From: Planomonospora sp. ID67723
GTDB taxonomy: Bacteria > Actinomycetota > Actinomycetes > Streptosporangiales > Streptosporangiaceae
Assembly (NCBI RefSeq): GCF_015711605.1
Contig: NZ_JABTEZ010000003.1
Location: 310,001 to 374,000, forward strand
DNA: 64,000 nt
Direction: 5' to 3'
A program made the position numbers and the translations under genes. Shown here piece after piece: positions 1-9,051 of this stretch (positions within the stretch are counted from its first letter, which is position 1; each line of letters starts with the position of its first letter). The notes under the pieces were generated by a model. The model worked only from the letters and a program-made list of their open reading frames with translations, had not been told where the DNA came from and did no database searches.

Positions 1-426
1 GACGGCGACCGCGAGGTCGCGGTCACCGATCTCGGCGTGCACCTGCGTCCCGCAGATGAGCTGCTCGCGGGTGAGCACCTGGTAGTCGGCGAGCATCTGC
101 TCGTAACGGGGGTCCGGGGAGATCTTCAGCGCCTCCGTGTCCACCAGCGGCACGCTTCCGGCCGCCGCGATCCCCAGTCCCAGCCCGTCCGCCGCCCGGA
201 TCACCGTACGGCGCAGCTCGACCAGGTCCTGCGCGAGGTCCTCCAGGCGGGTGCAGGGCCTGCTGTTGGCCTCCACCACCGAACGCTGCAGTTCGGGGGT
301 GAATCGATCCTCAGGCAGCTGCTGCAGCAGGAGGCCGGATCGCGGCACGAGGTGCCGGGTCTCGACGTCGACGACGTGGAACTCCTCCTCGACGCCCACC
401 GTGATCGGCCCTGTGAGACTCGTCAT
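1..426 (-). CDS. Carboxylate-amine ligase, YbdK/GCS2 family (N-terminal part)
   Basis: Only the first 142 codons are inside the window; the rest lies beyond the left edge. The ATG reads leftward from 426. Near residue 11 the protein has VGVEEEF, the glutamate-binding signature of glutamate-cysteine ligase family 2 (YbdK-type) enzymes, followed by conserved QRSVVEANS and CGTQVHAEI segments. Members have weak gamma-glutamyl-cysteine ligase activity in vitro and usually have an unclear physiological role; related EgtA proteins work in ergothioneine synthesis. No ergothioneine genes are visible here, so YbdK is the safer call. It is divergent from the AraC regulator gene, sharing an upstream region of about 270 bases that is less GC-rich than its surroundings. 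Confidence 0.88.
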   Translation of the reverse strand, partial: MTSLTGPITVGVEEEFHVVDVETRHLVPRSGLLLQQLPEDRFTPELQRSVVEANSRPCTRLEDLAQDLVELRRTVIRAADGLGLGIAAAGSVPLVDTEALKISPDPRYEQMLADYQVLTREQLICGTQVHAEIGDRDLAVAV

Positions 427-698
427 TCCCCATCACCCCAGAAATGTGCCGCTGCAAATGGATTTTCACCATCTGCCCAAAAAACCGGCCTTGGCACTTC
501 CGGCGTGATGTGTTAGGCGAAGATCCGGTCCGGATGGGCCGGCCCGGCCTGTGTGGTGACGGGCGGGATGGCCGCCTGCGGCCAGTATGCATTTGTACAT
601 GGTCAGGCGCATCCGGGGCGACGACCATGGGGGAATCGGCCGTGCGCGACCCCGCGCCGCCGCGCACACGTGACGGGCATCCGAGGACGGGAACGTCG

Positions 699-1688
699 AT
701 GGGCGAGACGGGAGAGCGGGTCCTGCTCGGCAACAGGAGGCTTTTCGCCACCGGGAACCTCGACGAGGCCCGCGAGCAGGTGTCCCGGGTGTTCTGCCCG
801 CACCGGCTGGAACCGGCCGGCGACCCCGCGCGGCCGGCCGTGTGCTTCAACTCCGCCCAGCTCGGTTCCGTACGGCTGAGCTACCTCGACTACGGGGCCG
901 GCGTCCGCATCGAGCCCGGCGAGCTGGAGTCCTTCTTCCTCGTGCAGATCCCGCTGGCCGGACGGAGCCTGATCCGGTGCGGCGGCCAGGAGATCGTGTC
1001 GACGCCCCGGCTGGCGTCCCTGCCGTCGCCGACGGAGTACCTCGACATGCGCTGGGAGGCGGGCTGCCCGCAGCTGATCGTCAAGTTCGAGCGGCGGGCG
1101 GTCGAGGGCGCCCTGGAGCACCTGCTCGGGGAGCGGCTCGACCGCCCGGTCGTCTTCGGCCTGGGTATGGACATGACCACCGGGTGGGCGCGGGCCTGGC
1201 GGGCGATGGCCGACCTGATCGTCGGCGAGGCCGAGCACGGCGACGGGCTCGCCGCGCAGCCGCTGGCCGTCGCCCATCTGGAGAACGCCATGCTCAGCTC
1301 GCTGCTGACCATGCAGCCCTCCAACTACCTGGCGCGCCTGGCCGCCCCCCGCACGCCCGCGGTGCCCAAGGTGGTGCGCCGGGCGATGGAGTTCATCGAG
1401 GCCCACGCCCACGAGCCGCTGACGACCGACGACGTCGCGCGCGCCGTGGCGGTCAGCGGCCGGTCCCTGCAGGAGGGGTTCCGCCGCCACCTCGGCCTGA
1501 CCCCGATGGGCCATCTCAGGGACGTGCGGCTGAGCCGGGTCCACGAGGAGCTGGCCGCGGGCGATCCCGCCCGGTGCACCGTGACCGGCGTGGCCGCGCG
1601 CTGGGGCTTCCTGCACCAGGGGCGGTTCGCGGCGCTCTACCGCACGAGATACGGGCAGTCGCCGTCGTTGACGCTGCGCGGGCGGTGA
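699..1688 (+). CDS. AraC-family transcriptional regulator
   Basis: The 329-residue protein has an N-terminal AraC-binding-like (cupin type) domain over about residues 20-200 and a C-terminal pair of helix-turn-helix motifs over about 225-325. The signature ends in VAARWGF..QGRFAALYR.RYGQSPS, typical of this family. The ATG at 699 follows GAGGACGG at a suitable distance; an in-frame ATG at 627 would add 24 residues with no family similarity. The gene sits 130 bases upstream of the StyA/StyB pair on the same strand, so it is the probable local activator of that pair, with an aromatic compound as possible effector. The regulatory link is inference. Confidence 0.85.
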   Translation: MGETGERVLLGNRRLFATGNLDEAREQVSRVFCPHRLEPAGDPARPAVCFNSAQLGSVRLSYLDYGAGVRIEPGELESFFLVQIPLAGRSLIRCGGQEIVSTPRLASLPSPTEYLDMRWEAGCPQLIVKFERRAVEGALEHLLGERLDRPVVFGLGMDMTTGWARAWRAMADLIVGEAEHGDGLAAQPLAVAHLENAMLSSLLTMQPSNYLARLAAPRTPAVPKVVRRAMEFIEAHAHEPLTTDDVARAVAVSGRSLQEGFRRHLGLTPMGHLRDVRLSRVHEELAAGDPARCTVTGVAARWGFLHQGRFAALYRTRYGQSPSLTLRGR

Positions 1689-1818
1689 CGCGGAGGCGAT
1701 CCCGCGCCAGGCGGACGGAACCCGCGCTGAGCGGATAGCCGGTCCGGCGGCGCCCGCCGTACCGTTCTCACCAGGCGCCGTTCGACCATCCCTCCCATCG
1801 GAAGAAAAGGACACCACC

Positions 1819-3057
1819 ATGCGCAGAGTCCTCATCGTCGGCGCCGGGCAGGCCGGCCTCCACCTCGCGGCGGGCCTGCTGCGGAGCGGCTACGACGTCA
1901 CCGTCGTCTCCAACCGGACCCCGGACGAGATCCGCGGCGGCCGGGTCACGTCGAGCCAGGCCATGTTCGGCACCGCGCTCTCCCACGAGCGCGCCCTCGG
2001 CCTGGACCTGTGGGGGGACGGCTGCCCGCCGATCGACGGGATCCAGTTCACCGTGGCCGGTCCGGACGGCGGCAGGGCGATCGACTGGGCGGCCCGGCTC
2101 GACGCGCCCGCCCGCTCGGTCGACCAGCGGCTGAAGATGCCCGCCTGGATGGAGGAGGTGGAGCGGCTCGGCGGGAAGATCGTCGTCCACGACGCGACGG
2201 CCGGGGACCTGGAGGCCTACGCCGCCCAGTACGACCTGGTCATGGTCGCCGCGGGCAAGGGGGAGATCGCCTCGCTGTTCGAGCGGGACGCCTCGCGCTC
2301 GCCGTACGACACCCCGCAGCGGGCGCTGGCCCTCACCTACGTCACCGGCCTGACCCCGCGGCCCGGCCACTCCGCGGTCTGCTTCAACGTCGTCCCCGGG
2401 GTCGGCGAGTACTTCGTCTTCCCGGCGCTCACCGTCGGCGGCCCCTGCGAGATCATGGTGTTCGAGGGCGTGCCCGGCGGGCCGATGGACTGCTGGGCCG
2501 ACGTGCGCACCCCCGCCGAGCACCTGGCCAGGAGCCGGTGGGTCCTGGAGACCTTCCTTCCCTGGGAGGCGGAGCGCTGCGCCGGCGTCGAGCTGACCGA
2601 CGCCGGCGGCGTGCTGTCCGGCCGGTTCAGCCCGGTCGTCCGCAGGCCGGTCGCGACGCTGCCCTCGGGTGCGGCGGTCCTCGGGGTCGCCGACGTGGTC
2701 GTGCTCAACGACCCGATCACCGGGCAGGGCGCCAACAACGCGGCCAAGTGCGCCGCCGCCTACCTCGCCGCCATCCTGGAGCACGGCGAGCGGCCGTTCG
2801 ACGCGGCCTGGATGGAGCGGACCTTCGAGGGCTACTGGGCGGACGCCCGGCACGCCACCGCGTGGACGAACGCCCTCCTGGCGCCCCCGCCCCCGCACGT
2901 GCTGGAGATCCTGGGCGCCGCCGGCGGGCTGCCCGAGGTGGCCTCCCGCTTCGTCAACGGCTTCGACGACCCGTCGGACTACGCGGAGTGGTTCATGGAC
3001 CCGGCGGGCGCGCGCGAGTACCTGGCACGCGTCGGCGGGGCCGGGGAGCCGTCATGA
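1819..3057 (+). CDS. styA: Styrene/indole monooxygenase-like oxygenase component (StyA family)
   Basis: The 412-residue protein starts with an FAD-binding Rossmann motif, VLIVGAGQAG, and continues with the StyA-like stretches SSQAMF and DPITGQGANNA. StyA uses reduced FAD, supplied by a partner reductase, to epoxidise styrene or oxygenate indole. The start is ATG preceded by the purine-rich GAAGAAAAGGA. Its stop codon overlaps the start of the downstream flavin reductase (ATGA), the standard styA-styB arrangement, so the two are translationally coupled. No styrene-oxide isomerase or phenylacetaldehyde dehydrogenase lies next to it, so the real substrate may be indole or another small aromatic. 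Confidence 0.88.
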   Translation: MRRVLIVGAGQAGLHLAAGLLRSGYDVTVVSNRTPDEIRGGRVTSSQAMFGTALSHERALGLDLWGDGCPPIDGIQFTVAGPDGGRAIDWAARLDAPARSVDQRLKMPAWMEEVERLGGKIVVHDATAGDLEAYAAQYDLVMVAAGKGEIASLFERDASRSPYDTPQRALALTYVTGLTPRPGHSAVCFNVVPGVGEYFVFPALTVGGPCEIMVFEGVPGGPMDCWADVRTPAEHLARSRWVLETFLPWEAERCAGVELTDAGGVLSGRFSPVVRRPVATLPSGAAVLGVADVVVLNDPITGQGANNAAKCAAAYLAAILEHGERPFDAAWMERTFEGYWADARHATAWTNALLAPPPPHVLEILGAAGGLPEVASRFVNGFDDPSDYAEWFMDPAGAREYLARVGGAGEPS

Positions 3058-3560
3058 GGTCCGTCACGAGATCACTGCGGGACGCCTTCGGGCAGTTCGC
3101 CACCGGGGTCGCGGTGGTCACCACCGCGACCCCGGACGGAGAGCGGGCCGGGGTGACCGTCAACTCGTTCACCTCGGTCTCGCTCGACCCGCCGCTGGTG
3201 CTGTGGTGCCTGTCCCGGCGGGCTCCCAGCGCGCCGGTCTTCCTGCGGGCCGGGCGGTTCGCGGTCAACGTCCTGGGCGAGGACCAGGGCCACCTGTCAC
3301 GGCGGTTCGCCACCCCGTCGCCGGACAAGTTCGCCGGGGTGGAGACCCGCCCCGGCCCCGGCGGCCTGCCGGTGCTCGCCGGGACGCTGGCCTACTTCGC
3401 CTGCCGTACGGCGGGCGTCCACGAGGGCGGCGACCATCTCATCGTCATCGGAGAGGTCGAGCACTTCCACCGCGCGGAGGGCGATCCGCTGGTCTTCCAC
3501 GCGGGAGGCTACCGGGCGGTCTCCGCGGCGCGGCGGGTGCTGGACCGGGCCGGGGCGTGA
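3054..3560 (+). CDS. styB: Flavin reductase, StyB-like partner of the monooxygenase
   Basis: This 168-residue protein has the flavin reductase-like split-barrel fold: it begins LRDAFGQFATGVAVVTT, contains GVTVNSFTSVSLDPPLVLWCL and ends in the usual histidine-containing GGDHLIVIGEVEHF and LVFHAGGYR segments. It would reduce FAD with NAD(P)H and deliver it to the oxygenase encoded just upstream. The ATG at 3054 overlaps the TGA of the oxygenase gene by four bases. The open frame extends far upstream, but only this start gives a normal family N-terminus. Confidence 0.88.
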   Translation: MRSVTRSLRDAFGQFATGVAVVTTATPDGERAGVTVNSFTSVSLDPPLVLWCLSRRAPSAPVFLRAGRFAVNVLGEDQGHLSRRFATPSPDKFAGVETRPGPGGLPVLAGTLAYFACRTAGVHEGGDHLIVIGEVEHFHRAEGDPLVFHAGGYRAVSAARRVLDRAGA

Positions 3561-3574
3561 CCCGGCCCGGCGGG

Positions 3575-5092
3575 TCACCTCTCGTTGATGTCCGTCAGCG
3601 GCAGCGGCTGCTTGAGGTTGGCCGGGGCGTTCCACTTCTGCAGCTCGGAGTCGTCGCAGACGGCCACCTTGGTCTTGCTGGTGCCGTCGCTGTGGGTGTC
3701 GGGGCTCAGCGCCTCGAGGTCGGTCGGGACCAGGCAGTTGCCGTAGCCGTCCATGATGCGGTAGCTGGTGGTGTAGTCGCCGGTGTCGCCGTACACGGTC
3801 CACTGCAGGTTGGTCGCCAGGGTGCCGGTGGCCGCGCAGGCGGTCACCGTGACGTACTGGTTGGCCGCGGTGGAGTTGGGGCTGCGCAGGCAGTATCCCT
3901 GGTTGTTGTAGACGGTGCGGATGCGGCCGGTGGTCTTGCGCGCGGGAGCGACGACCGCCGGGATCGACCACTTCTGGTTCCAGCTCACGTTGCCGTCGGG
4001 CGCCTGCTTGCAGAACCAGACGATCATGTACGGCCGGCTGACCACGTGGTCGGTGACGTCCAGGCAGCGGCTGAACTGCTTGAAGTTCACCAGCTGCCCG
4101 GTGGCGGCGCTCGCCATTCCCGCGCCGACGCCGGGCTGGGGCCGGAAGACGGTCTGGGTGGCGGTGGTGGTGCAGCCGCCGAGCACGACGTAGCTGCCGG
4201 GCAGGCCGGGGTTCCTCAGGCTGAGGCAGAAGCTGTTCAGGGCGACGCCGTTGCTGGTGCCCTGGAAGTTGGAGTTGTTGTTGAGGCTCCACTGCTGCCG
4301 GGGAGTGCGGTCCAGGCACGGCTGGAACAGCACGGACGCGCCGGTCCTGTGCGGGGAGCCGGCGTCCAGGCACATGCCCATCGGCGCCGAGGAGCTCTCC
4401 GAGCCCACCAGCTTGAGGCTGAGGTCCTCGGTGTAGGCGAACTGCTGCTCGCTGACGCCGGGCTTGCACGGCTGCATCCGCAGCGGCGTGCCGGGGGCGG
4501 GCGGGTCGACGGGGCCGGCGTCCATGCAGAGCGGGGCGATGGTGGGCTGGGCGACCGGGATCGCCCCGCCGGCGATGTTGGCGTTGGTGGTCTGGAACGA
4601 GTAGGTCGCCTCGAGCGTCCGCGTGCCCTTGGTGCCGGTGCCGAAGGCGCCCTCCGGGGTCTCGGTGCCGGTGGCGACGATCGAGGCGGTGGCCGGCACG
4701 TCCGGAGGGGGGCAGGCGAGGACGGTGCCGTCGGCGTTCCGGTAGGTGATTTCCACCCGGTAGCGCGGGGAATCCAGTGAGCTGTCCGGAAGCAGGTTCC
4801 CGGACAGCTCACACGAGGGCAGCTTCTCCACCACGCCGTTGCCGGCGCCGTCCGCGGCGGCGCGGATCTGCCCGAGCGCGGCGTCGATGCCGGCCTGGGC
4901 GGCGTGCAGCGCGTGGACGCGCTCCGAGCCGGTGCGGGTGACGGTGATCTGGCCGATGACCACCGGCACCAGCAGCGCGCTCAGCGAGATGCCGACCAGG
5001 GTGAGCAGCAGGGCCATCGGCAGCGAGCCGCGGTCTCCGGTCCCGGGACGCGGGACGCCGGCCCGCCGGCAGGGCTTCGAAGTGGGGATCAT
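3575..5092 (-). CDS. PilX/GspK-like minor pilin with ricin-type lectin domain
   Basis: This 505-residue protein ends the pilus cluster. Residues 1-22 form a basic leader ending in GDRG, followed by SLPMALLLTLVGISLSALLV, a pilin-like hydrophobic helix. The glutamate normally found at position 5 of mature pilins is absent, as in GspK/PilX-type proteins that cap a pilus tip. From about residue 165 on there are repeated Q-x-W type blocks (RQQWSLN, NQKWSIP, LQWTVYG, LQKWNAP) with CLDA and CLDV motifs, which indicates a ricin-B beta-trefoil carbohydrate-binding region. I infer a sugar-binding adhesin at the pilus tip. It starts two bases after the preceding gene. Confidence 0.8.
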   Translation of the reverse strand: MIPTSKPCRRAGVPRPGTGDRGSLPMALLLTLVGISLSALLVPVVIGQITVTRTGSERVHALHAAQAGIDAALGQIRAAADGAGNGVVEKLPSCELSGNLLPDSSLDSPRYRVEITYRNADGTVLACPPPDVPATASIVATGTETPEGAFGTGTKGTRTLEATYSFQTTNANIAGGAIPVAQPTIAPLCMDAGPVDPPAPGTPLRMQPCKPGVSEQQFAYTEDLSLKLVGSESSSAPMGMCLDAGSPHRTGASVLFQPCLDRTPRQQWSLNNNSNFQGTSNGVALNSFCLSLRNPGLPGSYVVLGGCTTTATQTVFRPQPGVGAGMASAATGQLVNFKQFSRCLDVTDHVVSRPYMIVWFCKQAPDGNVSWNQKWSIPAVVAPARKTTGRIRTVYNNQGYCLRSPNSTAANQYVTVTACAATGTLATNLQWTVYGDTGDYTTSYRIMDGYGNCLVPTDLEALSPDTHSDGTSKTKVAVCDDSELQKWNAPANLKQPLPLTDINER

Positions 5093-5094
5093 GG

Positions 5095-5802
5095 TCAGGG
5101 GCTTCCTTCGTCGCAGACGTTGTCGGCTTCCGTCTCGCGCGACGTGTTGAGGGCGGTGAAAGTGACGTCGAAGTCCGTGGCCCTGGCGTGCTGCCCGGTG
5201 CCCACCCGGATGGCCAGGTTCACGCGGAGCTGCTGGTAGTCGGGGATGAACGCGGGGTCGGCCGGGCCGGTGCCGGAGGCGGCCTTCGGGAGGGACCCGG
5301 CGGCGCGCACGGAGAACGGCGGGTCGGTCGCCAGGCCGCCGTCGGTCACGACGTACGACGCCAGCGTCTCGCCCGGCGTCCCCGCGGCGGGCGGGGAGCC
5401 GGGTGTCCACCGCTGCAACTGCAGAACTCCGCTGCTGAGGCTCAGCCGCAGCCGCTTGCACTCCAGCGTGCGGGTCTGCGCGTTCACCCCGGCGAACCCC
5501 ACGTACCAGTACTTGCTGTCGCTCCTGACGGTGGACAGCCAGGAGGCGTAGCGGATCTCCTTGTCCAGCCGCTGGAACGCGGTGTGGAGCTGGGACTGGG
5601 CGGTCGACAGCGACTCCACGGTGTTGACGGCGCGGTAGACCTGGATGACGCCGGTCGTGAACATCGTCATCACCACGCCCATGACGCCTATCGTCACCAG
5701 GACCTCGATCAGCGAGATCCCGGAGTCCCCGGCGGCGGGGGCGCCGCGGGAGGGCCGGAGCCGGCGGGCGGCCCGGAGCCGGAGGAGTCGGAGCCCGCCC
5801 AT
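5095..5802 (-). CDS. PilW/GspJ-like minor pilin
   Basis: The 235-residue protein has a basic leader ending GDSG at residue 28, followed by ISLIEVLVTIGVMGVVM, a type III signal with cleavage after glycine and the conserved glutamate at mature position 5. The rest is a single soluble domain of the PilW/GspJ kind with CECKRLRLSL-like beta strands and two well-separated cysteines. The ATG overlaps the TGA of the upstream minor pilin gene (ATGA), so expression is coupled. It would be processed by the PilD encoded in the same cluster and would assemble with the flanking minor pilins to start pilus assembly. Confidence 0.8.
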   Translation of the reverse strand: MGGLRLLRLRAARRLRPSRGAPAAGDSGISLIEVLVTIGVMGVVMTMFTTGVIQVYRAVNTVESLSTAQSQLHTAFQRLDKEIRYASWLSTVRSDSKYWYVGFAGVNAQTRTLECKRLRLSLSSGVLQLQRWTPGSPPAAGTPGETLASYVVTDGGLATDPPFSVRAAGSLPKAASGTGPADPAFIPDYQQLRVNLAIRVGTGQHARATDFDVTFTALNTSRETEADNVCDEGSP

Positions 5803-7568
5803 CACCGCACCGTCCAGGTGAACATCAGTACCGCCCACTTGTTGGTGGAGTCCACGACCTTCAGCCTGACGGTGTAGGTGCCCGGGGTGGTGGGCGTCCC
5901 GGTGATCTCCCCGTTGAACGGGCCGTCGGGGGCGATGCGCAGCCCCGGCGGGAGCCCGTCCGCCGTCCAGGTGTTGTAGCCGCTGTTGCTTCCGCCGTCG
6001 GCCACCACGGCAAGGGAGACCGGCCGGCCGGCGGTGCCGGCCTGGTCGGGAGCGGCGGGGTCGGGGGCCACGACGCCCATGTCGTTGGGCCGCCGCTGCC
6101 GGACGTTCCAGACGAAGGTCGTGGCGACCTCGTCGCCCGTGCGGTCCTTGACGTACACCGTGGTGACGTAACGGGTGCCCCACCAGGTGGTGCCGTAGAT
6201 CTCGCCCGTCGCCGGGTCGATGCGCAGGCCGTCCGGGAGGTTCTCGGCACGCCAGATGTAGGGGCCGGCGCCGCCGGTCGCGGACATCCGGACGCCGCTG
6301 ACGTAGTCGCGGATGTAGTTCGTCCGCGGGCCCGCCTCGGCCATGTCCAGAGTCAGGATCTCCCAGGCGAACGTCACCGAGTCGGTCTTGCCGCCCTTGT
6401 CGGTGATCGTCACGGTCACCTGCCTCGTCTCGTAGGTCGTCGGGGTGCCGGAGACGACACCGGTCGTGGTGTTGACCGACAGGCCCGCGGGCAGGCCGGC
6501 GGCCGACCAGGCCAGCGGACCACGTCCCCCGGTCGCCTGGATCTGCAGCGAGACCGGCGTGCCGGCCCGGGTCGTCTGGTCCCCGGGGTTCGTCAGCTCC
6601 GGCAGGTCGTAGATGGTCCAGGGGAACTCGGCGGTGTCGGTGTCGCCGTCCCGGTCGGTGACGGCGGCCTTCACGGTGTACGTGCCGGGCGTCGTCGGCG
6701 TGCCGGTGACCTGACCGCTGGTCGATCCGGTCAGCCCGGCGGGCAGGCCGGTCACCGACCAGGTCAGCGGGAGCCGCCCGCCGCTCGCCAGGAGCTGCAG
6801 GTTCACCGCGACGGTGCGGTAGCCGTACTGGGGGCCCGGGTTGGTCACCACCGGCGGGGGACGCTTGATGTAGAAGATCGGGTCGCCGGCCGAGCTCATC
6901 AGGGTCGAGGTGACGTAGACGCACTCTTCGGGCTGGCAGGCCTTGTGGTTCCAGGTCACCGCGACCACGACGCGGAAGAACGGCACGCTCACGGTGCCGG
7001 GGATGGGCTTGTCGGGGTGGTCGCAGGCGAGGGCCGTCACGGAGGAGGACGGGCCCGGCTGGCGGCAGCGGCCGACGTACCAGCTCTGCTCGTACCGCAC
7101 CCCGCCGACGGTGACGGTGACGGGCTTGGTGGGCAGGGTCGCGGTGTCGCCGGAGGTGGAGCCGGAGGCCAGCATCGGGTCCCAGTCCCGCTTCATGGTC
7201 TGCAGGTAGGGGAGCACGGCGGTGGGCGCGTCGTCCCACTGCTCCTTCGACTTGATGTCGCTGCGTCCGGCGAGGAGAGCCGACCCCTTGACGGCCCGCG
7301 CCCGCTCGACGGCGTCGCCGGCGAGCTGGATCGCCAGCTGCTCGCTGCGCTTGTGGCCGGTGAAGGTCAGTGAGTTGGTGAAGAAGACCGTCAAAGCGGC
7401 CATGACGGTCCCGATCACCACCATGGAGACCATCACCTCGATCAGCGTGAAACCGGCCTCGCCGCGGGCGGCTCCGCGGGCGCGGGAGGCGGCGTGCGAC
7501 CGCACGGGGGTACGGCGGTCGCACGAGCCGGCACGCGATCGCGCGGGAGTACGGCGATCGGCCGACAT
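5802..7568 (-). CDS. Large minor pilin with tandem Ig-like (He_PIG) domains
   Basis: The protein is 588 residues, far longer than a normal minor pilin. It has a 39-residue basic leader ending GEAG, then FTLIEVMVSMVVIGTVMAAL with Glu5. After a pilin-like domain it carries about four repeats from roughly residue 215 on, each with the putative-Ig pattern LPxGL...TGxxxGTPTTPGTYTV. Such repeats are common in extended surface adhesins. The ATG at 7568 is preceded by CCAGGAGGCGTG, a strong ribosome-binding site; a start 18 codons upstream has none. Together with the two genes after it, it probably forms an elongated tip structure. Confidence 0.82.
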   Translation of the reverse strand: MSADRRTPARSRAGSCDRRTPVRSHAASRARGAARGEAGFTLIEVMVSMVVIGTVMAALTVFFTNSLTFTGHKRSEQLAIQLAGDAVERARAVKGSALLAGRSDIKSKEQWDDAPTAVLPYLQTMKRDWDPMLASGSTSGDTATLPTKPVTVTVGGVRYEQSWYVGRCRQPGPSSSVTALACDHPDKPIPGTVSVPFFRVVVAVTWNHKACQPEECVYVTSTLMSSAGDPIFYIKRPPPVVTNPGPQYGYRTVAVNLQLLASGGRLPLTWSVTGLPAGLTGSTSGQVTGTPTTPGTYTVKAAVTDRDGDTDTAEFPWTIYDLPELTNPGDQTTRAGTPVSLQIQATGGRGPLAWSAAGLPAGLSVNTTTGVVSGTPTTYETRQVTVTITDKGGKTDSVTFAWEILTLDMAEAGPRTNYIRDYVSGVRMSATGGAGPYIWRAENLPDGLRIDPATGEIYGTTWWGTRYVTTVYVKDRTGDEVATTFVWNVRQRRPNDMGVVAPDPAAPDQAGTAGRPVSLAVVADGGSNSGYNTWTADGLPPGLRIAPDGPFNGEITGTPTTPGTYTVRLKVVDSTNKWAVLMFTWTVR

Positions 7569-7669
7569 CACGCCTCCTGGTCTTCCTTCCGGGCACACGG
7601 GGTCCGCTCCGAGGGCGGGCATCGGGATACTGATCGGCGGCGTCGCGCCGCTGTTTAGGGCTTCCGCGT

Positions 7670-8344
7670 TCAGGGCTGCTGTCCGGCGGCCGCCCCGGCG
7701 ACCGGGGGAGCCGGGGCCTCCGGGGCCGCCGGGGCCTCCGGGGCCGCCGGGGCCTCGGGGGCCGCCGGCTCGTCGGTCGGCGGGGCGACGAAGATCTTCA
7801 TGTTGACCGTGAGGCTCGACTCGCCGGAGCGCGTCTCGCCGTCGCCCCCCGAGGAGCCGAGCGTGAGGTCGCCGATCAGCGCGGCGCGCGAGTGCACCCG
7901 CTGCACCTGGTCGAGGAACCGGCCCAGGTCGGTGGCGTCGCCGGTGGCGGTCACGGCGACGGGCAGGGCGTGCAGCTCCGCGCCGGAGGCGGTGACCGGT
8001 TCGGACTGACCGACGCTGACCCCGTCCACGGTGACGCCCGCGGCGTCACCCGCCCGCTGCAGCGCGCGCAGGAACTCCTCCGAGTTCGCGGCCGTGGGCA
8101 GCGCCTCCCTGGCCGTGCGCAGCTCGGTCTTGTACCGGGGCAGCTCGGCGTTCTCCCGGCTCAGCTCCGCGATCCTGCTGCGCAGGGTCGCGGCCTGGAC
8201 CTCGGTGGTCTCGGCCTCGGCCTGCAGGCGGTCGGTCTCGTCGTGCTGTGGCCCGACGAAGAAGAACCAGCCGACGGCGAGCAGGAGGGCCGCGGTGAGG
8301 AGACCGCCGACGATCCAGAGCCGGTCGGTCCGTCCGGTGAACAT
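7670..8344 (-). CDS. pilO: Type IV pilus inner-membrane assembly protein PilO
   Basis: The 224-residue protein has a short cytoplasmic N-terminus, one membrane helix at about residues 11-30, a coiled-coil stretch (about 35-80) and a ferredoxin-like periplasmic-type domain ending near residue 190. This is the PilO layout; in pilus machines PilO pairs with PilN to link PilM to the platform. The C-terminus is a repeat-rich tail of alternating PAAPEA units, encoded by a very GC-rich DNA repeat. The ATG overlaps the pilN stop codon by four bases. Confidence 0.82.
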   Translation of the reverse strand: MFTGRTDRLWIVGGLLTAALLLAVGWFFFVGPQHDETDRLQAEAETTEVQAATLRSRIAELSRENAELPRYKTELRTAREALPTAANSEEFLRALQRAGDAAGVTVDGVSVGQSEPVTASGAELHALPVAVTATGDATDLGRFLDQVQRVHSRAALIGDLTLGSSGGDGETRSGESSLTVNMKIFVAPPTDEPAAPEAPAAPEAPAAPEAPAPPVAGAAAGQQP

Positions 8345-9051
8345 CAGTTCCCCTCCTCGGTCTCGGTGGAGTACCGGCCGCCGAGCGCGGCGTCGGTGAT
8401 GTCGAGGCGCAGGCCGAAGTCCACGCCGGCGTCCTGCTCGCGCACGTCGTTGAGGAGCGGGTTGCCCAGGCCGGGCACCTCGCCGAGCGCGTCGACGTAG
8501 GCGGCCACGTCCCGCTTGCCGTCGCCGACGCCCGTGATGCTGACCTCCCCGATCAGCTCCTCGCCGGAGGTGTTCGGCAGGGCGGAGTCGTCCGTCTCCC
8601 GGGTGCCGCCCTCGGCCTTCTCCTTGATCTTGGCGGTGATGCTGGAGAGCTTGACGCCATCCGGCGCGGCCTGGCTGACGGAGGAGAGCAGGCGAGCCCA
8701 GCGCAGGTCGTCGGCGAGCAGCGCGGCGAGCTGGGTGTTGATCGTCTCCGCCTGCCCCCGGACGTTGACGAGCTCGGAGAACTCGTTCCGCCGGCGCATC
8801 GAGTCGTGCAACTCGGTCTGGGCCCGGGCCAGCTCCTCCTCGGCGGCCGTCGTCTGCTGGCTGGCCAGGACGTACCAGCCGCCCAGCAGCAGGACGAACA
8901 CGGTGAGGACGGACAGCACGAGGTTGCGGGCCCTGCGGCCGCGCCGGGCGGCCGCGATCTCGGGCGGCAGCAGGTCGGCCGCGACGGACAGCGTTCGGAA
9001 CGGGTCCTGGACGGGCATGTCCGGGCCGGGAAGGAGGGGAGTGGTGCTCAT
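8344..9051 (-). CDS. pilN: Type IV pilus assembly protein PilN
   Basis: The 235-residue protein has a cytoplasmic N-terminal segment containing DLLPPEI, close to the PilN motif that binds PilM, a membrane helix at about residues 44-65, a coiled coil and a small C-terminal domain. It lies between pilM and pilO with ATGA overlaps at both ends, the usual order. The gene product should form a PilN-PilO heterodimer in the membrane. Confidence 0.83.
   Translation of the reverse strand: MSTTPLLPGPDMPVQDPFRTLSVAADLLPPEIAAARRGRRARNLVLSVLTVFVLLLGGWYVLASQQTTAAEEELARAQTELHDSMRRRNEFSELVNVRGQAETINTQLAALLADDLRWARLLSSVSQAAPDGVKLSSITAKIKEKAEGGTRETDDSALPNTSGEELIGEVSITGVGDGKRDVAAYVDALGEVPGLGNPLLNDVREQDAGVDFGLRLDITDAALGGRYSTETEEGN

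Noticed and set aside
7700-7765. A GC-rich minisatellite repeat as an independent element
   Set aside because: It lies inside pilO and encodes its repeated PAAPEA tail.
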